A stretch of DNA of 23,534 nt from Fimisoma avicola (GTDB lineage Bacteria > Bacillota > Clostridia > Peptostreptococcales > Anaerovoracaceae): contig DVMO01000128.1 in assembly GCA_018714945.1 (NCBI GenBank), positions 1-23,534 on the forward strand, given 5' to 3'. Within the stretch, counting starts at the first letter, position 1, and each line of letters starts with the position of its first letter. The notes below the pieces were generated by a model. That model saw nothing but the letters and a program-made list of their open reading frames with translations. It ran no database searches and had not been told where the DNA came from. Shown in pieces: positions 1-8,255 of this stretch. The position numbers were made by a program, and so were the translations under genes.

Positions 1-193
1 GATCCTCATAGATGAGGAGGGCCTTGACAAGACTGAAAACAATATGATTTATGTAGGCAAGCCGCTTAAAATAGACGAGGAAAAATTCTTCAGCCAGCTG
101 GATAAGCTGATCCAGGCCAGCTTTGAAAACGGCAATCATATAAAAGAGCTGACGGAAGAAGTCTGCGGCACCTATACTATTACTGATAATTAG
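1..193 (+). CDS. C-terminal end of a CapD/FlaA1-type polysaccharide biosynthesis protein (partial)
   Basis: An open frame runs from base 2 to a TAG stop at 191-193, giving the last 63 residues of a gene that begins before the window. The tail has the pattern EEGLDKT, then an IYVGKP-like strand, then a helical stretch with KELTEEV near the end. I recognise this as the C-terminus of CapD/FlaA1-type SDR enzymes, which are membrane or soluble NAD-dependent UDP-GlcNAc 4,6-dehydratases or epimerases. The catalytic Rossmann part is outside the window, so the assignment rests on the tail and the context. The next genes encode a 4-aminotransferase, a PglC-like transferase and an acetyltransferase, which would take the 4-keto product onward. 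It lies 9 bases before the next start and is probably co-transcribed with it. Confidence 0.6.
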   Translation, partial: ILIDEEGLDKTENNMIYVGKPLKIDEEKFFSQLDKLIQASFENGNHIKELTEEVCGTYTITDN

Positions 194-202
194 AGGTGAG
201 AT

Positions 203-1465
203 ATGAACGAACCATCGATCAGACCGTTTGAAAAGAAGATATACCTTTCTTCTCCGACTATGCACGGCGAAGAATTGCAATACATGAAAGAAGCTTTTGA
301 TACCAACTGGATGTCGACCGTAGGCCAGAACATAAATGAAGTGGAAAGGCTCACCTGTGAAAAAATAGGCTGCAAGAACGCAGTCGCCCTTTCTTCAGGG
401 ACCGCCGCCCTGCACATGGCTGTAAAGCTGGCAGGCGTCAAGCCGGGAGAAAAAGTTTTCTGTACAGATATGACCTTTGACGCTACAGTAAACCCTGTCG
501 TATATGAAGGCGGGGTACCGGTATTCATTGATACAGAATATGACACATGGAATATGGATCCGGCTGCTCTGGAAAAGGCCTTTGAAATATATCCTGATGT
601 CAGGGTTGTGGTACTGGCCCACTTGTACGGTACGCCTGCTAAATGGGATGAAATACGCAGCATCTGCGACCGGCACGGAGCTGTGATGATCGAAGATGCG
701 GCTGAATCCCTCGGCGCAACTTATAAAGGAATCCAGACTGGAGCTTTCGGCGATCACAGCGCCATTTCTTTCAACGGAAATAAGATAATAACCGGATCTT
801 CCGGAGGTATGCTCCTGACAAAGAGCGCAGAGGCAGCAGATAAAGTGCGCAAATGGTCAACCCAATCAAGGGAAAACGCACCTTGGTATCAGCACGAGGA
901 ACTGGGATACAATTACAGGATGAGCAATGTGATAGCCGGAGTGGTGAGAGGGCAATTTCCTCATCTGGATGAACACATCGCCCAGAAAAAGGCAATATAT
1001 GAAAGATACAGGGAAGGCCTGAAAGACCTGCCGATCACCATGAATCCGTATGATGTGGAGAACTCCCAGCCAAACTTCTGGCTCTCATGCATGATAATAG
1101 AGCCGGAAGCCATGTGCAGACAGGTAAGAGGCGAGTGTGAAGCCCTCTATATAACAGAAAAAGGCAAGTCATGTCCTACAGAGATCCTGGAGACCCTGAG
1201 CGCATACAATGCGGAAGGAAGGCCTATATGGAAGCCTATGCACATGCAGCCGATATACAGGAATAATGACTTTATAACCAGGGAAGGCAGCGGCAGAGCC
1301 AAGACCAACGCTTATATTTCCGGCGGGGCGTTGGGAAGCGACGGAAAACCGCTGGATGTAGGCATGGATATTTTCCAGAGAGGATTATGCTTGCCAAGCG
1401 ATAATAAAATAACAGAAGAGCAGCAAAATAAGATCATAGAAATAATCAAAAAATGTTTTGAGTAA
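203..1465 (+). CDS. DegT/DnrJ/EryC1/StrS aminotransferase, PglE-like (UDP-4-keto sugar 4-aminotransferase)
   Basis: A 420-residue PLP-dependent sugar aminotransferase. The GTAAL motif is at residues 66-70. The pyridine-binding Asp is in EDAAESLGA (D165), and the Schiff-base Lys is K194 in SFNGNKIITGSSGG. Those motifs match enzymes that aminate C4 of UDP-4-keto-6-deoxy-GlcNAc, as in bacillosamine-type pathways. The protein is somewhat longer than a typical PglE because of an insert around residues 310-370 containing KSCPTEIL and WKPMHMQP. The start follows a GAGGTGAG ribosome site. The partial dehydratase just upstream and the PglC-like transferase 11 bases downstream support a pathway making a UDP-4-amino sugar that is then placed on lipid. 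Exact sugar stereochemistry cannot be read from sequence. Confidence 0.88.
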   Translation: MNEPSIRPFEKKIYLSSPTMHGEELQYMKEAFDTNWMSTVGQNINEVERLTCEKIGCKNAVALSSGTAALHMAVKLAGVKPGEKVFCTDMTFDATVNPVVYEGGVPVFIDTEYDTWNMDPAALEKAFEIYPDVRVVVLAHLYGTPAKWDEIRSICDRHGAVMIEDAAESLGATYKGIQTGAFGDHSAISFNGNKIITGSSGGMLLTKSAEAADKVRKWSTQSRENAPWYQHEELGYNYRMSNVIAGVVRGQFPHLDEHIAQKKAIYERYREGLKDLPITMNPYDVENSQPNFWLSCMIIEPEAMCRQVRGECEALYITEKGKSCPTEILETLSAYNAEGRPIWKPMHMQPIYRNNDFITREGSGRAKTNAYISGGALGSDGKPLDVGMDIFQRGLCLPSDNKITEEQQNKIIEIIKKCFE

Positions 1466-1476
1466 AGGGGAAAGCA

Positions 1477-2115
1477 GTGACGGCGCAGCGTAAGAGAGGT
1501 TTTTATGAAAAGTATATAAAAAGGATTTTTGACATTGTGCTGTCAGGCCTGGCGCTCATAATACTCAGCCCGGTGATCGCCATAGTGGCCCTGCTGGTAA
1601 GAGTGAAGCTTGGAAGTCCTGTTATATTCAAGCAGGATAGGCCGGGATTAAATGAAAAGATATTTAAGATGTATAAGTTCCGCTCCATGACTGATGACCG
1701 GGATGTAAACGGAGAACTGCTGCCGGATGAAGACCGACTGCCGTCTTTTGGCAAAAAGCTCAGGAGTACCAGCCTGGATGAGTTGCCCGAACTGGTCAAC
1801 ATATTTAAAGGCGATATGAGCATAGTAGGCCCGAGACCGCTTTCTGTAGTGTATTTGCCATATTATACAGAAGAAGAAAGAATAAGGCACACGGTAAGGC
1901 CCGGTTTGACCGGACTTGCTCAGATAAACGGACGGAACGCCATTTCATGGGAAGAAAAATTCCGATACGACATAGAGTATGTAAAAAATATATCCTTGGG
2001 ACTGGATATTTCTGTTTTCTTCGGAACTATTGGCAAGGTCCTCAAGCGAGAAGGCATAGGCCAGGCAGAAGAAGCCCCGGTCAGCCTGCATATTGAAAGA
2101 AAGGACAAGATATAA
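1477..2115 (+). CDS. PglC-like sugar transferase (polyprenyl-phosphate phosphoglycosyl-1-phosphate transferase)
   Basis: A 212-residue small bacterial sugar transferase (PF02397). It begins with GTG at 1477, preceded by AAAGGGG. An N-terminal hydrophobic segment (about residues 18-43, with KRIFDIVLSG at its start and a central SPV) is the re-entrant membrane helix of the monotopic class. Signature motifs follow: KQDRPG, YKFRSM (about 66-71), the catalytic Asp-Glu pair in SLDELPE (D101-E102), SIVGPRP and RPGLTGLAQINGR. The family moves sugar-1-phosphate from a UDP-sugar to undecaprenyl phosphate and so starts repeat-unit assembly. The short PglC-like form, beside a PglE-like aminotransferase, suggests the first sugar is a 4-amino or acetamido sugar. 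Its stop overlaps the next start by one base (TAATG), indicating translational coupling. Confidence 0.92.
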   Translation: MTAQRKRGFYEKYIKRIFDIVLSGLALIILSPVIAIVALLVRVKLGSPVIFKQDRPGLNEKIFKMYKFRSMTDDRDVNGELLPDEDRLPSFGKKLRSTSLDELPELVNIFKGDMSIVGPRPLSVVYLPYYTEEERIRHTVRPGLTGLAQINGRNAISWEEKFRYDIEYVKNISLGLDISVFFGTIGKVLKREGIGQAEEAPVSLHIERKDKI

Positions 2116-2660
2116 TGAATATCGTTGGTGAAAAAGTATATCTGAGAGCAATGGAAAGGTCAGACATGGAGCTTTATCGCAGAAATGTCAACGAACCTGA
2201 AATCGAACACGCCGTAGGCGGCTGGAGCTTTCCGATATCGTCATACCAACAGGATAAGTGGTATGAAAACGCCGTAGCCGATAGGAACAACCTCAGACTT
2301 ACCATTGCCAGGAAGGATACGGATGAGGTTTTGGGGATGATAAATCTTGTTGATATAGACTGGAAATCCGGCGTTGCTTTCAGCGGGATCAGGCTGTTCG
2401 GCAACGAGCATCACGGTAAGGGATATGCCAGGGATGCGGTAATGGCTCTCATGGGGTATGCTTTTAATGAATTGAGGCTCCATCGTATAGAGGGATCCAT
2501 AATAGAGACCAATGAACCATCTAAAAAGCTCTATGAGAAATGCGGATGGAAAGTTGAAGGTGTTAAAAGAGAAGCCGTATTTAAAAACGGCAGATATTAC
2601 GACGAGCTGCAGGTGGCTATTTTAAAGAGTGATTATGACAGCCTCAAAGAGAAAAAATAA
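2115..2660 (+). CDS. GNAT-family N-acetyltransferase (RimJ/RimL-like)
   Basis: A 181-residue GNAT protein of the Acetyltransf_3 type. The N-terminus VYLRAMERSDMELYRRN is typical of the family. The acetyl-CoA loop is seen in NEHHGKGYARDAV, and the later NELRLHRIEG and NEPSKKLYEKCGWKVEG segments are standard GNAT strands and helices. Between a PglC-like transferase and another sugar-modification gene, it most likely acetylates an amino sugar, perhaps the 4-amino group made by the first aminotransferase in place of a PglD-type hexapeptide enzyme. That role is inference, and protein acetylation is the alternative. It overlaps the upstream gene by one base and the downstream gene by about 26 bases, so it sits firmly within the operon. 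Confidence 0.82.
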   Translation: MNIVGEKVYLRAMERSDMELYRRNVNEPEIEHAVGGWSFPISSYQQDKWYENAVADRNNLRLTIARKDTDEVLGMINLVDIDWKSGVAFSGIRLFGNEHHGKGYARDAVMALMGYAFNELRLHRIEGSIIETNEPSKKLYEKCGWKVEGVKREAVFKNGRYYDELQVAILKSDYDSLKEKK

Positions 2661-3723
2661 AGAAATAGGCAGCAATTTCTTTGATGTAGAAAGATCAGCG
2701 CAGCCAAATAAACTGGCCGGACAAGACCTTATATTTTACTTGTCGGGGAGGATGGCACTGCGTCAGATCATCAGAGATATCAAGCGCGATAAAACAATCA
2801 AACGAGCGAGTTTACCGTCGTATTGCTGCGAATCTATGATAGAGCCTTTCCTTAAAGAAAACATCGAAGTTATATTTTACGATGTGTTTTTAAAATCGGG
2901 AAAGATTGTCTGCAATGGAGACGGTATAAATAATGCCGATATGATCCTCACTTTAAATTATTTCGGCATAGATACTTCATGTACCCGAAAATTTGAACAA
3001 GAGATCAGGGCTGCGCATCCAGACTCCGTGATCATAAAAGACGCGACCCATTCATTGTTGTCAGACGATGTATATGATGATACTTACGACTATGTTTTTG
3101 CGAGCATAAGAAAATGGTCAGGACTTTCCGGAGGAGTGATACTGAAAAGCAGTCCGGACATTGAGCCGTTGACCAGATTAAACATGGATTACGAGAAAAC
3201 GGTACATGAAGCGATGTCCGCCAAAAAAGAATATATACGAGACGGCAAAGGAAGTAAAGAGCGATTCCTTTCACTGTATAACAAAGCAGAGGAAATGCTC
3301 GACAGCGATCCGGCAGGATATGGGATAAGCAAAAATGCGAAAGAACAATTCAGATATTTTGATCTGGACAGGGTAGCAGGCAGCAGAAAATCTAACTGTC
3401 AAATACTTGCCGACAACCAGGATATATGGCGCATGAAAGGCATTGAGCCTGTGTGCGCAGATCTGTCTGAGGGAGATATTCCGCTTTTTTTCCCTGTGAT
3501 ATTCCGCTCAAAAGATCATAGAGACAAGGTCAGGAAATATCTGATAGATAATGAGGTGTACTGCCCGGTCCACTGGCCGGTTTCACCTGCGCACCGGCTT
3601 ACCGGTAAGACCATAGAAATATATGACCGGTGTCTGTCCGTTATATGTGATCAGCGATACAGCACCGCAGATATGCTCAGGATCATGGGGCTGATCGATA
3701 GTTATAAGGGAGAAGACATCTGA
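2635..3723 (+). CDS. Divergent DegT/DnrJ-fold PLP-dependent aminotransferase-like protein
   Basis: A 362-residue protein if started at ATG 2635, where AAAGAG sits 5-6 bases upstream; GTG 2629 would add two residues. It keeps the outline of the DegT fold: SGRMALRQ in the place of the GTAAL motif, IKDATHSLL in the place of EDAAH (Asp near residue 136), and SIRKWSGLSGGV, whose Lys (near 160) fits the PLP Schiff base. Overall it is very unlike the two standard DegT proteins in this cluster. The unusual LPSYCCESMIEPFL and VYCPVHWPV segments look like signatures of a separate subfamily. It is one base from a FemAB-like gene and overlaps a GNAT gene, so it probably works on an amino sugar or its acyl group. 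Substrate unknown. Confidence 0.7.
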   Translation: MTASKRKNKEIGSNFFDVERSAQPNKLAGQDLIFYLSGRMALRQIIRDIKRDKTIKRASLPSYCCESMIEPFLKENIEVIFYDVFLKSGKIVCNGDGINNADMILTLNYFGIDTSCTRKFEQEIRAAHPDSVIIKDATHSLLSDDVYDDTYDYVFASIRKWSGLSGGVILKSSPDIEPLTRLNMDYEKTVHEAMSAKKEYIRDGKGSKERFLSLYNKAEEMLDSDPAGYGISKNAKEQFRYFDLDRVAGSRKSNCQILADNQDIWRMKGIEPVCADLSEGDIPLFFPVIFRSKDHRDKVRKYLIDNEVYCPVHWPVSPAHRLTGKTIEIYDRCLSVICDQRYSTADMLRIMGLIDSYKGEDI

Positions 3724-3724
3724 C

Positions 3725-4762
3725 ATGAAGATAGAAATAATAAATTGTGACCAAGCACAACGATGGGACGATATTGTAAAAAGCTTTGAAGATCACGATG
3801 TATATTATCTTAACGGATATACAGAAGGATTTAAGATACACGGAGACGGACAGCCTATCTTGATCTATATGGAAGATGACGGCGTCCGGGCAATAAATGC
3901 TGTCATGAAAAGAACTCTATCAGGTATACCTGATATGGAGGACGCTCCGGTAGTAAAAGAGAATTTTGATATCTGCACCCCATATGGATACGGCGGTTTT
4001 CTGATCGAAGGAACGCTGAGCGATAAAATGGCCGGGGCCTACCGGGATTTTTGCGTAGAAAATAATATCGTTTCTGAATTTGTCAGATTTAATCCTATGA
4101 CAGATAATCAGGCAAAATGCGGAAATTTGTACGATATCGTTCCTTTAGGCGAGACCGTCTATATAGATCTTCAAAACGAAGAATATGTATGGGAGAACTT
4201 TACCAGCAAGAACCGAAATGTTATCCGCAAGGCCCAAAAGGAAGGCGTGACCATCCATATGACCGATCAGCCGTGGATAATAGACGAGTTCATGGAAATA
4301 TATAACTCCACCATGGACCGCGACAGTGCGGAAGATTATTATTACTTTAAAAGGGGATATTACGAAAGCATCATAGCCGGATTAAAGGATCATTACCAGT
4401 TTTTTTATGCGAAGAAGGATGAGAAGATAATAGCGGTTTCGATAATATTGTTTGCCAATCGACGCATGCATTATCATCTGTCTGCATCCAGAAAAGAATT
4501 TCAAAAGTATGCGCCTACCAATCTGCTTTTGTATGAAGCATCTAAATTCGGAATAGACATGGGATTCGAGTCCTTTCATCTCGGAGGCGGAGTCGGTTCC
4601 AAAGAAGACGGCTTATATAAATTTAAAAAAGCGTTTAACAAAAATGAAAATAAACATTATTGCATAGGGAAAAAAATATATGATGAGCAAAAATATGACC
4701 AACTCGTAAAATGCAGGAAAGATATAAAAAACGAGAACTTTTTCCCTAAGTACAGAGGTTAA
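3725..4762 (+). CDS. FemAB-like / GNAT (Acetyltransf_6) family protein
   Basis: A 345-residue protein resembling the FemAB/BioF2-type double-GNAT family. Features seen are an N-terminal half with TPYGYGGFLIEG, a middle NRNVIRKAQKEGVTI segment typical of the family, and a C-terminal FESFHLGGGVGSKEDGLYKFKK segment like the last strand and loop of Fem proteins. The family includes enzymes adding amino acids from aminoacyl-tRNA to peptidoglycan precursors, and relatives in polysaccharide clusters of less certain function. Placed between a divergent DegT-like protein and a glycosyltransferase, it may attach an aminoacyl or acyl group to an amino sugar of the repeat unit; this is inference. The gene starts one base after its neighbour stops and ends one base before the next start. 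No signal peptide or membrane segment is seen, so a cytoplasmic role is likely. Confidence 0.78.
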   Translation: MKIEIINCDQAQRWDDIVKSFEDHDVYYLNGYTEGFKIHGDGQPILIYMEDDGVRAINAVMKRTLSGIPDMEDAPVVKENFDICTPYGYGGFLIEGTLSDKMAGAYRDFCVENNIVSEFVRFNPMTDNQAKCGNLYDIVPLGETVYIDLQNEEYVWENFTSKNRNVIRKAQKEGVTIHMTDQPWIIDEFMEIYNSTMDRDSAEDYYYFKRGYYESIIAGLKDHYQFFYAKKDEKIIAVSIILFANRRMHYHLSASRKEFQKYAPTNLLLYEASKFGIDMGFESFHLGGGVGSKEDGLYKFKKAFNKNENKHYCIGKKIYDEQKYDQLVKCRKDIKNENFFPKYRG

Positions 4763-4763
4763 A

Positions 4764-6038
4764 ATGAATAATTCAAAGACGATATGGATATGGAACCATT
4801 ATGCCACCAATATGTTTTTTGAAAAAGGAGGCAGGCATCACTGGTTCGGCAGGCACCTGGTCAAAAAAGGATATAATGTCAAGATCTTCTGTGCGTCGAC
4901 TATACACAACAGTGAAGAGGAAGTCGATACAAAAGGCAGGACATATTTTACCGATTTTTCTGACGGAATAGAATATGTTTTTATCAAGACCCCAAAATAC
5001 ACCGGCAACGGAAAAGCCAGAATAAAAAACATGTACGCTTTTTATAAAGAACTTTTCCCGGTCTCAAAAGAAATCGCCGCAAAAGACGGGGACCCGGATG
5101 TGATCTTGGCATCTTCTGTCCACCCTCTTACATTGATAGCAGGCATAAAAATAGCCAAGAAAATGGGCATACCATGCGTATGCGAGGTGAGGGACCTGTG
5201 GCCGGAAAGCCTTATAGAAGTAGGTATCCTTGGACGAGACAGTTTGCCTGCAAAGGTGCTTTGTAAAGGAGAAGCGTGGATATATAAAAGGGCTGACAAA
5301 CTTATTTTCACCATGCCGGGAGGTGAGGATTATCTGAAAGAGAGAGGTCTTGATAAAAAGATCGACCTTAAAAATGTATATAATATAAATAATGGTATAG
5401 ACCTGATCGATTACCGCAGAGAAGAAGCAGAAGATACCTTCGAGGATGATGATCTCAATGATGACAGCTTCTTCAAGGTCATGTACACCGGTTCCATAAG
5501 ACGAGCCAACTGTGTGGGAGACCTGGTCGATGCGGCGGTCATATGCGATCAGAAAAGTGATAAAAAGATAAAGTTCGTCATATACGGAGACGGAGATCAG
5601 AGGGCCGAACTCGAAGAAAAAGCGGAGCAGCTGGGACTGGACAATATAGTTTTCAAGGGAAGGGTAGAGAAAAGATACATTCCGTTCATATTGTCTAAAG
5701 GCGATCTTAATGTAGTTACCGGTGAAGACAGCAACTTGGGCCGTTACGGTGTCAGCTGGAATAAACTGTTCGAGTATATGGCCAGCGGCAAGCCTATCGT
5801 CGCCAATTATAATATTCAGAGGTACAACTTCGTAGATGAATATGGATTCGGCGAAGCCAGGCGGTATAAAGATAATGGTCAGTTTGCAGAGGCTATAATA
5901 AGAATGTCAGAATTAGACAGAGCTCAGTATGATGATCTGTGTGCCAATGCAAAAACAGCAGCGCAGGATTTCGATTACGAAAATCTTACGGACAGGCTGG
6001 AAGCAGTTTTGAAAGAAGCAGTTGGGGTATCATGGTAA
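4764..6038 (+). CDS. Family 4 glycosyltransferase, WbuB-like
   Basis: A 424-residue GT-B glycosyltransferase. The N-terminal domain has WIWNHYATNM, GGRHHWFGRHLVKKGYNV and CEVRDLWPESL (about residues 142-152), the last being a hallmark of the WbuB-like GT4 group, which adds amino-deoxy sugars in O-antigen and capsule synthesis. The C-terminal domain has YTGSIRRANC, IYGDGDQRAELEE, and GVSWNKLFEYMASGKPIVAN, which carries the nucleotide-sugar-binding Glu. The fold and family are clear, but donor and acceptor are not. WbuB relatives commonly act early, on the sugar loaded by a phosphoglycosyl transferase, which fits the position here. The stop overlaps the next gene by seven bases. Confidence 0.9.
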   Translation: MNNSKTIWIWNHYATNMFFEKGGRHHWFGRHLVKKGYNVKIFCASTIHNSEEEVDTKGRTYFTDFSDGIEYVFIKTPKYTGNGKARIKNMYAFYKELFPVSKEIAAKDGDPDVILASSVHPLTLIAGIKIAKKMGIPCVCEVRDLWPESLIEVGILGRDSLPAKVLCKGEAWIYKRADKLIFTMPGGEDYLKERGLDKKIDLKNVYNINNGIDLIDYRREEAEDTFEDDDLNDDSFFKVMYTGSIRRANCVGDLVDAAVICDQKSDKKIKFVIYGDGDQRAELEEKAEQLGLDNIVFKGRVEKRYIPFILSKGDLNVVTGEDSNLGRYGVSWNKLFEYMASGKPIVANYNIQRYNFVDEYGFGEARRYKDNGQFAEAIIRMSELDRAQYDDLCANAKTAAQDFDYENLTDRLEAVLKEAVGVSW

Positions 6039-6931
6039 AGATAAGAGATATTTTGGATCTTCTCAGAGCAGATGGAGAGATATCCTTCAGGGGGAAAGAG
6101 GACGCAGAAATAACCGGATTTTCTTCAGTTACAAACTATCAGGCTGGTACTGTCACATGGTGCAAGACCGCAGAGACCGCTGGCCGAATGGCGGCAGGAA
6201 CTATGCGATTTAAGCTGGTCATCATGCCTCCGAGTCCGCAGCTTCCGGACAACTTTGAAAATATCATCATAACAGAAAAGCCTAAAAAGATATTTTTTGA
6301 CATAGTTGAACAGTTTTTTGCCGAAAACAGGCAGCTGCCGGATGTGGGACAAGGAACATACATATCAGAAGAAGCGGTCATAGGAAAAAATGTAAAGATA
6401 GGATATAACTGTGTTATGGACGGCAAGATAACTATCGAAGATGATACCGTGATATACAATAATGTCACCATGATAAATAAAGTTCATGTGGGCAAGCGAT
6501 GCGTGATACACTCGGGCACTGTTATAGGACATGATGACTTTGCATATGTAGAGGATGAATGTCATAACAAGAAAATGATAAAGCATTACGGCGGAGTAGA
6601 TATAGGTGACGATGTCTTTATCGGAGCCAACTGTGCGATAAACAGAGGAACTATAGACGATACCGTTATCGGAGAAGGAACCAAGATCGACGGGTTCTGC
6701 CATATTTCCCATAATGTATGTCTTGGCAGAAAGAATGCGCTTGTGTCAGGAACGAGGATATATGGATCTGTCAGAACCGGAGAAAATGCGTATATAGCGT
6801 CATCTATAATAAAAAACCAGCTCCATATAGGCGATAATGCCGTCGTTGGCATGGGAAGCGTAGTAATACGAGATGTAAATGAAGATGATGTTGTTGCCGG
6901 TGTTCCGGCAAAATCTATAAAAGAAAAGTGA
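6032..6931 (+). CDS. LpxD-like left-handed beta-helix acyltransferase
   Basis: A 299-residue protein starting at ATG 6032; the frame is open back to 5939, but that region belongs to the preceding glycosyltransferase. The N-terminal domain (about 1-100) resembles the uridine-binding LpxD domain. From about residue 110 there are many hexapeptide repeats ending in VVAGVPAKSIKEK. The segment with VDIGDDVFIGANCAINRG and KIDGFCHISHNVCLG matches LpxD closely, and H227 in SHNV aligns with the catalytic His of LpxD. LpxD adds 3-hydroxyacyl chains to UDP-3-acyl-glucosamine in lipid A synthesis. No other lipid A gene is seen here and the organism looks Gram-positive, so it more likely N-acylates a UDP-amino sugar of this polysaccharide. 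The acyl group is unknown. Confidence 0.83.
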   Translation: MVKIRDILDLLRADGEISFRGKEDAEITGFSSVTNYQAGTVTWCKTAETAGRMAAGTMRFKLVIMPPSPQLPDNFENIIITEKPKKIFFDIVEQFFAENRQLPDVGQGTYISEEAVIGKNVKIGYNCVMDGKITIEDDTVIYNNVTMINKVHVGKRCVIHSGTVIGHDDFAYVEDECHNKKMIKHYGGVDIGDDVFIGANCAINRGTIDDTVIGEGTKIDGFCHISHNVCLGRKNALVSGTRIYGSVRTGENAYIASSIIKNQLHIGDNAVVGMGSVVIRDVNEDDVVAGVPAKSIKEK

Positions 6932-6944
6932 TAAGAGGTGTGAG

Positions 6945-8255
6945 ATGAAGGAACAATTGCTTAACAAAATAAAAAATAAAGAGATCACCGTAGGAGTGGT
7001 GGGTCTCGGCTATGTCGGCCTTCCGCTGGCAGTAGAAAAAGCCAAGGCCGGCTTTAAGACCATCGGCTTCGATGTACAGAAGGCCAAGGTCGATATGGTC
7101 AACGCCGGGCACAATTATATCGGAGATGTAGTTGACGATGACCTGAAAAAGATCGTTGACGACGGCATGCTCCGCGCCACTACAGACTTCGGCTTTGTGA
7201 AAGATGTGGACTTCATAGCCATATGTGTGCCTACACCTCTTGACGCACATCAGCAGCCGGACATAAGCTATGTCAAGTCTTCTGCTGAAAATATCGCAAA
7301 GCATCTTACAAAAGGTACAATGGTAGTCCTGGAATCAACTACATATCCGGGAACTACGGAAGAACTGCTCAAGCCTATCCTGGAGTCATCAGGCCTGAAA
7401 TGCGGAGAAGATTTCTATCTGGGATTTTCACCTGAGCGAGTAGATCCGGGCAACAAGCAGTTCAAAACGAAAAACACTCCGAAGGTAGTAGGGGCTATCG
7501 GAGATGATGCGAGAGAAGTGATAGCAGCCATGTACAGAGCCGTACTGGAGGGAGATGTGTATGAGGTTTCATCCCCTGCCGTGGCTGAGATGGAAAAAAT
7601 TCTGGAAAACACTTACAGAAATATAAATATAGGCCTTGCCAATGAAATGGCGATGCTGTGCCACAAGATGGGAATAGATTACTGGGAAGTAGTAGATGCT
7701 GCCAAGACTAAACCGTACGGATTCCAGGCCTTTTATCCGGGCCCGGGACTTGGAGGCCACTGCATACCTCTTGACCCATATTATCTTTCATGGAAAGCCA
7801 GGGAATACGGCTTCCATACATCCATGATCGAGAGCTCCATGATGGTCAACGATGGAATGCCGGAATATTGTGTAGAAAGAGCGATGGCTATCCTGAACCG
7901 TCATAAAAAGGCCCTCAACGGGTCAAAGGTCCTGGTGCTTGGCGTGGCATACAAAAACGACATTGACGATTACAGAGAAAGCCCTGCTATCAAAGTGATC
8001 GAAGAGCTCAAAAAAGCCGGAGCCGAAACAGACTTCTATGATCCGTGGATCAGCGAATACAAAGACAAGGGACAGGTTTTCAAGGGCATAGAAAAGATAG
8101 ACGAAAAGATAATCGCAGGCTATGATATCATAGTCATAACAGCAGCTCATACTAATATAGATTATGATATGATACAGGGGAACGCTCAGGCCATATTCGA
8201 TACGCGCAATGCCATGAAGGATATTGCTGAGCGTGATAAGATAGAGGTGCTGTAA
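6945..8255 (+). CDS. wbpA: UDP-N-acetylglucosamine 6-dehydrogenase (WbpA-type)
   Basis: A 436-residue UDP-sugar 6-dehydrogenase. The NAD site is VGLGYVGLPLA (about 19-29). STTYPGTTEE and SPERVDPGN follow, then the catalytic Cys273 in GPGLGGHCIPLDPYYL and the C-terminal GVAYKNDIDDYRESPA. The SPERVDPG and KNDIDDYRESP versions are those of the WbpA/TviB group acting on UDP-HexNAc rather than UDP-glucose. It would oxidise UDP-GlcNAc at C6 to UDP-GlcNAcA in the cytoplasm. The presence of WbpD, WbpB and WbpE homologues in the same operon supports this as the first step to UDP-2,3-diacetamido-2,3-dideoxy-glucuronate. It starts after AAGAGGTG and overlaps the next gene by one base. Confidence 0.92.
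   Translation: MKEQLLNKIKNKEITVGVVGLGYVGLPLAVEKAKAGFKTIGFDVQKAKVDMVNAGHNYIGDVVDDDLKKIVDDGMLRATTDFGFVKDVDFIAICVPTPLDAHQQPDISYVKSSAENIAKHLTKGTMVVLESTTYPGTTEELLKPILESSGLKCGEDFYLGFSPERVDPGNKQFKTKNTPKVVGAIGDDAREVIAAMYRAVLEGDVYEVSSPAVAEMEKILENTYRNINIGLANEMAMLCHKMGIDYWEVVDAAKTKPYGFQAFYPGPGLGGHCIPLDPYYLSWKAREYGFHTSMIESSMMVNDGMPEYCVERAMAILNRHKKALNGSKVLVLGVAYKNDIDDYRESPAIKVIEELKKAGAETDFYDPWISEYKDKGQVFKGIEKIDEKIIAGYDIIVITAAHTNIDYDMIQGNAQAIFDTRNAMKDIAERDKIEVL

Noticed and set aside
5939..6031. N-terminal extension of the LpxD-like protein
   Set aside because: The 31 extra codons lie inside the glycosyltransferase gene in another frame and do not resemble LpxD; MVKIRDILDLL at 6032 is the natural start.
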